Origin: Gambelia wislizenii
Taxonomy: Eukaryota > Chordata > Lepidosauria > Squamata > Crotaphytidae
Reading direction: 5' to 3'
NCBI GenBank assembly: GCA_030847615.1
Contig: JAUMIR010000004.1
Location: 228,388,501 to 228,452,500, forward strand
Length of the DNA stretch: 64,000 nucleotides
The position numbers and the translations under genes are program-made. Shown here in pieces: positions 56,111 through 64,000 of the stretch. The notes below the pieces were generated by a model. That model did not search any database and was not told the DNA's origin. It saw nothing but the letters and a program-made list of their open reading frames with translations. Position 1 is the stretch's first letter; each line of letters opens with the position of its first letter.

Positions 56111-56700
56111 TTGTACATTGAGCTAGATCACTCCTGACCTTGAGTTTATTGACACTTTCAAACAAGACTAAAAGTTCAGTGAGACAGGACTTACCTTTGA
56201 AGAAGCCATCATGATTCTTTTTCAGCAGGGCTTGCTCTTCTATATGCTTGATGATTTTATCCTTAAAAACACTTTCTACCAATTAACGTTCAGCTAACAT
56301 GGCTATAATTTTCTGGATCTCCTTTTTAAAAAACTGGTGTTACATTGGCACTCTGCAGTCTTCTGGCACAGGAGCCGAAATTAGGGGCATGTTACTACAT
56401 GTCTTAGAAGCCCAGCAGTTTCAGCTCTGAGTTCTTTAAGAACTCTTGGTGTGTGTGTGCCTTCTGGACCTAGTGATTTGTTTGTTTGTAATTTGTCAAT
56501 GAGGTCCCAAGAGTCATCTTTTGTCCTTGCTATTCGCAGGTGTTGTAGGCTATATTCCAGGGGAAAGAACTGGCAAAGCCACCCTATGAAATTCTTGGTG
56601 TTGCAATACGTCAACTGGTGATGTGAAGGCACATACACACACATTTGCTTCAGCCCCTCCTGGAAACATTACTTCAGGTATGGGTATACTCCTGCAACAC

Positions 56701-57009
56701 TCACGTTCAGCCTTAGATACCCACATGTCATGGCAGAAAGAGTTGCTCTTTTTGTCACTGTGTTTTTAATGGAGGGTGGAGAAAAAAGAAGGAAAAGCCA
56801 AGCATAAGCTTCATTTCCTTCCTCTCAAGATCACCAAGTGTCTTTGTACCAGGCTTTTTTCACAGCAGAGAAGGGGTTCATCTCTTAGCTGTATGGAAGG
56901 CAAGTTTCTTTTATCCATCCCATCTTAAGGATCAGATCACTAATTCATGTACAGGATAAGACAAGTGCCAAATTATTATAATACTACAAAGGGAAGATCC
57001 TCAGACACC
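56701..57009. other. Unique sequence
   Basis: No repeat or exon recognised. Confidence 0.4.
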
Positions 57010-57365
57010 TGTCAACTTGATGAAAGCAGCACCATCAGCTGACCTTTGCCAGTTCAAGGCCAATAATGAGACAAGTCAGGCAGGAAGAGCAGTGTGTGCC
57101 GGCTCCATTAACGTTAGCTGTGTGCGCACTCAGAAATGCCGGCTCTCCTGTCAATTAGTGCGGGTAAACCGGGGACTGCTGATTACCAGAGACATGGCAT
57201 TGCGAGCTGCAGCTACCTTTACTTCTACACCCTGCTGCATTTTAATTAGCTGCAGTCCCCTGACTATTTCCTCGAGCTTCATTACTGCTATCTTCAAGAA
57301 ATTCAAGGCAAGCTTTTTAAAAAGGAGAAGATTTCACATCATTAATGAGGAGAAATGTTGAACAC
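57010..57365. other. Candidate conserved non-coding element
   Basis: Non-repetitive and of high complexity, with dense regulatory-like words: CCATTAACGTTAGCTG, CTGTCAATTAGTGCGGG, GGGACTGCTGATTACC, TTTTAATTAGCTGCAG, GAGCTTCATTACTGC and CATCATTAATGAGG. Several contain homeodomain TAAT cores. The plus frame at 57017-57361 looks like chance: its translation fits no known family. Conservation is an inference from appearance. Confidence 0.4.
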
Positions 57366-58002
57366 AGAACAATGGAGTTTGATAATGTTGCACTTTCTGT
57401 GTTTGGTGGAAGATGGGGGGAGCAGTGTGTCTGTGTGTTCATGACAGAGAGAATGATAGAGAAAGAAAAAGTCTATGCTTCTCATATATCCTGGGCCAGG
57501 GATGGGCAACTACCCAAGGCCTATCAGCTGTACATGTTTGTCACTAAACTCAGAGGACCCTATGCCCACATTTAAAAAAATTTCATATTTGTTTACACAA
57601 AATGCACACCTGCACCCTCTAGGGGGCACAGGGACAATTTTGTTCCCCTCAATGCTGTCTGAAACCCAGCAGAGGCCTTTTTCCAAATTTGGAAGTCACC
57701 AGAAGTCACTTCTGGTTCTGAAAAAAGCTGCCCCTAAAAAAGCCTTGTCAGAGTGAAAAATAGAGAGGGCTTTTCTAGCTTTAATGGTTGTATAAAAAGA
57801 GGAAGTTTCAACAGGTGTCACTTGTTGCACAACCAGGTAACCAAGTAACAAGCACCATTTGCTGAAATTCCCTCTTCTACACAACTATTTAGGGTACAGG
57901 AGACCTCTATAGTTTTCACTCTGGAATCCTTGTGTAGGGTGTGTGTGTGTCCCACCATCTCCTCTACAGGGAGCAGGCATCATTTTTTTAAAAAATATTT
58001 TG
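57366..58002. other. Unique sequence with short GT run
   Basis: A GT-rich run near 57938-57950 is all I see. No exon recognised. Confidence 0.4.
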
Positions 58003-58817
58003 GTGTTGTCTATATAAGGAAAAAATGGATTGCTCCTTAGTAATAGCCCAGAGGGCTCCAAGGTTCACTCAGCCTTCCATCCTTTCATAGTTCAGTAAAA
58101 TGAGTACCCTGCTTGTGGGGGCAATTAGCTAACACACATTGGAAGCTGCTTCTTGCAGTGTAGATGTGTAAAATGCTATTGCTTAAAACAATTTGTAAGC
58201 TGCTCTGATAGCCTTGTGGCTGAAAAGCAGGGTATAAATAACTAAATTAAAAAATAATAATAATAGCAATTTGCAACAGTGTCATAACAGTTTTACTGCC
58301 CCCATAAACTTCACATTCCCCCTAGCCAAGATGGTGGCTGCGAGTGATTTACTCATGTTTTAAAATCTGCTGCCACCATTTTAAAAAAAACCCAACCATT
58401 TACCATGGCGCACACAAGCGATATTTCATGTTTACAAGAAAAAAAAAAGAGAGAAAGATGACACAAATCACCATTTTATTGCATTAATTATTGCTCACTA
58501 AAGTGAAAATCCAACATGGTGGCAGTAGGCACGTGCCCTGTTAGCAAGCCCTGCTCCCATGCTTGTCCAGCCAATCAGCTTGTGCTACTTCTCCTATGGA
58601 AAAGCACAGAGATGTGAATGCAACTGTCTTAATGAGTGGGAATGTGCATCCCCAACAGAGCTTTTAAAGACTCTGGGAAAAGCAGTGAAGGCTCTTCACG
58701 TGGCGTTTTTGGAGTCTTTAGCTGCCCCCCTTCTGAATAAGATGCATCAATGTGGAGTCCCATTAAGACAGATTGATTTTCCAGTGAATTCTATAAGGAT
58801 TACTTTGACTGCTTAGA
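58003..58817. mobile_element. Non-autonomous DNA transposon, CTTGTCTATA family, copy 3, with SINE inside
   Basis: Left end GGTGTTGTCTATATAAGG, right end GCTTAGACAGGACC. It shares CCTAGCCAAGATGGTGGCTG and GCTCCCATGCTTGTCCAGC-type sequence with copy 1. A SINE at about 58045-58262 splits it. The frame at 58559-58816 within it is not a gene. Confidence 0.7.
58045..58262 (+). mobile_element. L2-tailed SINE, headless
   Basis: CCAAGGTTCACTCAGCC, AATGAGTACCCTGCTTG, AATTTGTAAGCTGCTCTG and AGGGTATAAATAAC with an A/T-rich tail. TAATAGC occurs on both sides (58041 region and 58260 region), a possible target duplication. Confidence 0.7.
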
Positions 58818-59449
58818 CAGGACCATCATTTAAATACAAACAATAAAACAAAGCAAACATATAGCTTATACAAGGTAAAACAGGTGTCATTTTGAGTAAA
58901 AAGAATTTCTTCTTCAACAACAACAACAACTGTGTGTCTGGAGCCTTGAGACTGGTGAGCCAGCCTTCCCCAATTCCCTATTCTAGGCCAAATTCAGGAA
59001 GACTGGGGGAGGAGCCAAGCTTCAATGGCGTAGGAACAATTCCCAGGATGGGTGCTTAAGGTAATGGAATTAAAAGAATAATTTCCCCTAAAAAAGGCAT
59101 GAGGAGAGTTTTTGAGGGAAGATTTATGGTTGTGAATTACTAAGGAATGTTAATAGAAGGGAAAACAGCAGCTCGAAGAAGCCTAAAATAAACAAATAGT
59201 TACTTTCGGTTTTGTCTGATCTTGGAGCTGCCTCCAACATAATTAAAAAGAAAAATTTGCTAATAAATCATTAAGGTTGGAGAAAGCAGCAAACAATTGT
59301 AGGCAAATGAAAAGGATGATTTAATAGAGGAAAAAAATATTTGATCTAACTGAAGAATAAGTGGAAAGCTTTAAACAATAAGTGGTGGAGGAAGGAGGGG
59401 CCATTAACAGAAGGGAAGAAACGAAAGTTTGGAGTGTTTTGATTTTCTT

Positions 59450-59893
59450 ATGTCTAAAAAGAGAAGGAATATTACAGGAAAAAGCTGGTTGAGACCACAA
59501 ACATTAGGTAAACCGTCAGATAGATCGCATAAGAGATTGGAAAGGATATTTCCGGAAACACAGAATAACAAGGGTGAACCAGAAGGACTAAGGATGGAAA
59601 AAGAAATTAGCCTCAGCCCCAGATCCTCCATCCCCAAGGGGGAGGGAAAGAAGGGGAGAAAGAACAGAGGATATTAAAACTCATATGGATTCTCTCTTTA
59701 CAAAAACGATGACAGAATTTAGAGAAGATAAAAAGAGAATGTTTTCAGAGTTTGCAAGCATAAGAGAAGAAATGCAGAAGGAGAGGAAAAGATCTGAAGA
59801 AAGATTTGTGGAAATGAGTACAAAAATACAAGGAATACAAGGAGATATTCTTAATATAGTAAAAGAGAACAAAGAAATATCACAGAAGGAGGG
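59450..59893 (+). pseudogene. L1 ORF1 N-terminal part with coiled coil
   Basis: The first piece (ATG at 59450, MSKKRRNITGKSW...) stops at 59677. The next frame (59685 on) has MDSLFTKTMTEFREDKKRM, EEMQKERKRSEERFVEM and GDILNIVKENKEISQ, heptad-rich coiled coil as in L1 ORF1. A frameshift near 59670 separates them. The RNA-recognition and C-terminal domains are absent because the frame runs into ORF2 sequence at about 59890. Confidence 0.7.
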
Positions 59894-61142
59894 AGGGCTT
59901 GGTCTTCCCCAAATAAAAGGATATTATGAAGCTAATCAATTGAGATATGTTATAGAAGGAATTGTAGGACAGGGGGACAATGGTTAGAGACAGAAACAGG
60001 GAGAACAGAAAAGAGAATATGGAACATATTTTTTTGTGATTTTACAAAAAAGGAAATTAAAGGAATTGAGAACCCATTTTTGCAAAATATAGGGGAAATA
60101 TGGTATAAATATAAGAGAGAATTTTTGCCTATTGATTTAGTATTAACACTGGTTATAATGGAAAAAAAAATTCCCAAATAATTTAAAGGAAAAAATGGGA
60201 AAGGAATTAAAGTAAAGAGGACTAGACAAAATAGAGGGATGGATAGGATGGATGAATGAGAAAGGGAGTATAAGAGAGAAATTATGTGGAATGAAAATTT
60301 CATGGTTTAATTGCATACAGTTAGAACAATGGATTAAAAATTGGAAAAAGAATCATAAAGAAACAAGGGAATTTACATAATTTGAAAATTTGGTGAAAAG
60401 AGGGATGGTAATGAAAGTTTGAAAGGTATTACAAGTGAATTATATAAAATATTGATAAAAAATAAGGATAAAAAAGACAAAAGGGAATATTTAAGGAGAA
60501 TATGGGAGGAAGATTTGAAAGAAAAAGTTGGAGATCATGAATGGGATAAGATTTGGAAACAAAGACATCTAAAAAATATGTCAATACGGATAAAAGAAAA
60601 TTACTATAAAATAATATGGAGATGGCACTTGACACCAGTAAGATTGCATAATATAGACAAGAATAGTTCTAAATATTGTTGGAGAGCTTGTCAAGAAATA
60701 GGTACATATATGCATATGTGGTGGAATTGTAAATTTGTACAGCAGTTTTGGGAAATGTTTTTTTATAGAAATAGAGAATATTCTGAATAGAAATATAGAA
60801 AGGAAACCGAGCATAGCATTAATGTCAATTTATAATGGAGAGAATGGGAAGCAAGCAGAAAAGGATTTAATAACACATTTATTAATGGCAGCAAGATTAA
60901 TTATAGCAAGACATTGGAAAATGCAAATAAATGTACAAGTGGAGGAGTGGTATAAAGAAGTTTGGAAAATGCCAATAAATGATATGTTAACATGTAGAAT
61001 TAACGTAAGAAGAGGAAGTTGGAAAGAAAGTGATTTTGATAAAATTTGGAAAGTATTTGTTAAAAAAAGTATTACAGACAAAAGATGGGAGGTTACCTCC
61101 ACGAGAAGAAATGAGATTCTGGAAAGATTAGGTAAGGGATAA
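59890..61142 (+). pseudogene. L1 ORF2 C-terminal part
   Basis: Begins GGLGLPQIKGYYEANQLRYV, a conserved stretch downstream of the RT, fused in frame to ORF1 coiled coil. Later pieces include IKENYYKIIWRWHLTPVRL, SSKYCWRACQEIGTYMHMWW (the cysteine motif) and NDMLTCRINVRRGSW, ending at 61142. The endonuclease and RT domains are missing. Stops near 59987 and 60787 divide it. Confidence 0.85.
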
Positions 61143-61371
61143 TGGCTCTGGTGAAGGGGAGCACTGAGGTGGGGGGGGGTAGGGGAAGTAATATTCATGA
61201 AAAGAATCATAGTAAAGAATTTATGATAACTTTTGAAATTAGTTAATAGAAAAATTGTGATGTTTATGGTAATTTTATGTGTTATACTAAATAAGTATTG
61301 ATTGGATATTATAATGTATGATTATAAAATTAATAAAAATATATATAAAAAAAACAAATTCAGGAAGACTG

Positions 61372-64000
61372 ATTTTTCCCCATTAAGTTTTTACTAGATT
61401 TTTAATATAGCAAAATAACATAGTGCCATTACCCCACCCAACTACTCCCCATGAATAATCTTCCGCCACACATTCAGCCACACATACTGACATACAAAAG
61501 CAGACAAAACAAACAGACAACAGACAAAGATGGCGAAAGTGAAACCATTAGGATAGGGAATAGAGAAGGTGATGATCAGAAAACAACGTACATAATTCCA
61601 CACAGATCTAGGTTGACTATTGAACAATTCCAAAAATGGGGACCAAGTATTCATATTCATGCTTGCCTCTTCCCTGTTAAATGCTACTTTATCTTTTATG
61701 GTCAAGTCTAATGAAATACTTTGTCCAGCATAGCAGGGGGCTTCCAGCTTTGTAACATAATAGGCTTCACCAACATGGCTGCCTGTAGCTTGAAAATCAA
61801 ACAGCCCTAGCTCACGTGGCAGCAGTGAGTTGATAAGTACTGGAATGAAGATGTGATTAATCCTTACATGGGATGATTTTGTGTGTACAAGGGAGGCAAA
61901 AGTCAGGGAAAACCAGAGGGAAAAAAGATCTGAAAAGCTGTACTGTATAAGAAAAAGAAGGCACAGGAGAGAAAGCAGGCTGGCTGTCTAGCTTTATTCT
62001 CACAGATACTGTGCTGTTTGAACTCCTTCAGTTCCATCCATTTACTTCTGTAGAGTAAAGATAATTATAAGGTGCGACACAGAACTATGAGCAATGGAAA
62101 AGGATCACAGAGGTCTATGTCTCTAGTCTTCATACATTTGTGATTGAAAATATAGGGCTATGTTGTGTCTAATTAATCCAGGAGTGGGATACTTATTGTG
62201 GACAAATCTCTGTAGACATATTTGGCACAATTTACTTTGTCTGGCTGTAGTAAACTAAGGGAGAAAAATTGTATTCAGCACCAATAAGGGCCATGAAATC
62301 TGTCTATATATCTATTTTTATATCATGCTCTATGCTGAAAAGCCACCATAAGAAAACACACACACACACACACACACACTATTGTTTCAGTAAACCACAC
62401 TAATTCATTTTCAGGCTTCTCTACCCTGGTGAATATACCATCTGGAATCACACCTGTGTTAAGACAGCACTAAGACAGTTAGGCTTCCCCCCCCCCTAAA
62501 ATGTTTTTATTGTATATTTTCCTTAACAAAAGACATCATTTATGGAGTACACTTTTGATAAAGACATACTTGGTTCAATTCACCAGATTCTTGTTTTTCA
62601 CATGGATGGCCTGACTTCTTTCAGTCATGATGTGGTGAAGTGTGGCATCACATTGAGCGTCTAGAGTAGGCAATCTGTTTAGATACTTTGAGAAAGTCAA
62701 TGTGTGCAAAGAAACTCTAGAGGAGTTGGCAATATGGGTGCATTTCATGGGATGGTAGTTCTCAGTTTTGAGTGATTGAACCTTATGACAAAGAATCATA
62801 ACATTTGGTTTGGAGAGGGGTACAAAGCCCAGAGAAATCATATTTACACATACCTTGTCTGCCCACCCAAAATGAAGATAGGCTGTGTGGCACAAGGCCT
62901 TATATAGCCCTCTCCTAAACTGCACCCTCAGGATCTGGTGAGGTGAGGAAATCCTTTGTTTCTTGAGATTGTTTGGTTTCTCTTACCTTTGCTGGGAGCC
63001 CCCAGGTATTACAATACTACTAATGGAAACCAGTGACTCTCAGAAACCTTTCTAGACACTGTATAACTTCTCTCTCCAAACAGCAAGTGGGAAAACAGTG
63101 CCATTGCTTTCTGCCCCACAAAAACCTCTTCCCCAGAGGTACTATTCAAGAATCATTTTCATATATGGTAATAAAAATTCCTTTGAGCTTATTTCATTCT
63201 ACTGGTACCACATGCAAATTCTGTTAGTACAGGAAGCCCCTGCCTTTTGATGGTGCATTATCTGACAACTTGCTGTTTTGACACTTGTGAATTAAGGACA
63301 AGATCCATTCATTTGATGAGGAATCCACTCTTTCAGCAGTTCTTGTCTATAGAGGTTTGCTTGGGACTGACTGTACACGTGTGCACTGCTTGCAAAGTGA
63401 GCTGAGGGGGGGGGGATCATCAAGCCAACTGAGAGACTTTGCAAGCACCAAATGCATGGGTGGGTGCAGACACCCATGGGTGTGTGCAGATAGTCCCAAG
63501 CAAGCTGCCATAATTCCCTCATGTTCCCTCCAGGGGTTCTGCTTTTCAATCAATTCTGGTTTCTGACACTGCTGAAGTCCCTAACTTTTCAAATACACAG
63601 GTCTTCTGTATAGGATAAGTTATGGAAAAGGAATCAGATATATGTTCTATAACAGTCATTGTTAGACTGATTTATTGGTAGATATCTGGGTAATATTGAG
63701 TAGATTGTCTAGGATTTCCGCAGCATTAGCAACAACAATATGATTTTTCCTACATAAGGTTCTAAAATGGAGATAGTTTTTTGAAACTGGTGTGGTTCCC
63801 CCACCCCTCTCTCTTTATGGAGGGATTGAAGGCTCTTTGCTGTTTTTCTCCCAGCCTGTTTCAAGCTGGAGTTCCTTCTTGTTTATTCTTTTGGTCACCT
63901 GCGCTCCCAACCCTGCACTCCCAACAGCAGTGTTGTCAAGTAGGCAGTTTAAGATCAACGTTTTTTCTCTTAAGTTTTGGAATTTCGGGTATTTTATGAT
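61372..64000. other. Mostly unique sequence, no gene recognised
   Basis: A (CA)n run at 62357-62380 and low-complexity C and G runs (62488-62497, 63407-63414) are seen. None of the frames (such as 62575-62925 minus) has a recognisable domain or exon-like boundaries. Confidence 0.4.

Larger units (their letters stand above)
54397..56700 (-). pseudogene. CR1 LINE, long minus-strand fragment, interrupted twice
   Basis: Pieces 54397-55009, 55317-55441 and about 56110-56700 read in order as CR1 ORF2 on the minus strand. Recognisable stretches include NQERDLGVMVASSVK near the 54690 end, the RT core in 54720-55000 (antisense of a SDDTKLF..., LRDPSGIGTGAFKLVQE-like region), and 56140-56290 (SIKHIEEQALLKKNHDGFF-like, KGKSCLTELLVLFE). 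Each part has stops and frameshifts. The two breaks are DNA transposon insertions annotated separately. Confidence 0.75.
59006..61354 (+). mobile_element. L1 with both ends but an internal deletion
   Basis: The 17-bp word starting CAAATTCAGG flanks the element (58989-59005 and 61355-61371). It starts GGGGAGGAGCCAAGC, as an L1 5' UTR would, and ends in an A-rich tail. 2349 bp compared with 5-7 kb for a full L1. The 5' UTR (59006-59449), broken ORF1 N-terminus, ORF2 C-terminus and 3' UTR with a poly-G tract (61171-61180) are kept; the middle is gone. Confidence 0.9.

Noticed and set aside
57017..57361. 114-aa plus-strand frame as an exon
   Set aside because: No recognisable domain and several alternative frames; the conserved look of the DNA is better explained as regulatory sequence.

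Overview
This window looks like intergenic or deep intronic DNA from a squamate reptile, most likely a lizard. I base that on repeat types: tRNA-headed SINEs with a BovB-type 3' tail (Sauria-type), a 5S rRNA-headed SINE with the same tail, SINEs with an L2/CR1-like tail, and CR1, L2, L1, Penelope-like and DIRS-like retroelements living together with many short inverted-repeat DNA transposons. I found no convincing host protein-coding exon, tRNA, rRNA or CRISPR array. Almost all open frames are chance frames or pieces of mobile elements. The species cannot be named from sequence alone.

Layout. 0-11 kb: copies of two non-autonomous DNA transposon families (copy A of a TTATCAGAC-ended family; four copies of a CATACCCTCCAAC-ended family), L1 debris, a Tigger-like MITE, Sauria and 5S-headed SINEs. 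12.2-13.9 kb: a 5'-truncated Penelope-like element with inverted terminal repeats, split by an 870-bp DNA transposon. 15.1-16.6 kb: a foldback MITE split by a 5'-truncated L1. 17.08-20.99 kb: the centrepiece, an apparently intact L2-clade retrotransposon whose endonuclease/reverse transcriptase frame is open over about 1000 codons and which is preceded by four tandem ~160-bp monomers. 22.2-34 kb: mostly unique sequence with a 715-bp MITE, a SINE, a non-LTR 3' end, a minus-strand L1 fragment with a 17-bp target duplication, and a hAT MITE with an 8-bp duplication. 34.09-36.77 kb: a hAT element with an exact 8-bp duplication that contains at least four later insertions. 37.6-41.55 kb: a decayed DIRS-like element (Gag CCCH motif, RT, RNase H, start of a tyrosine recombinase). 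42.24-42.96 kb: a Tigger-like element swollen by a 166-bp tandem repeat. 46.0-47.25 kb: two LINE 3' ends meeting. 48.3-56.7 kb: further MITE copies, twin foldback elements, a hairpin Penelope-like insertion, and a CR1 interrupted by two insertions. 58.0-61.4 kb: a MITE carrying a SINE, then an L1 that has both ends and a 17-bp target duplication but has lost the middle of ORF1 plus most of ORF2.

How the parts relate. The autonomous classes visible here (L1, L2, CR1, Penelope-like, DIRS-like) are broken except the L2 frame. SINEs share 3' tails with BovB and L2/CR1 LINEs and presumably used their machinery. MITEs depended on transposases not encoded in the window. Unique stretches rich in TAAT-type cores near 11.6 kb and 57.0-57.4 kb are candidates for conserved regulatory DNA, but that needs an alignment I cannot run.
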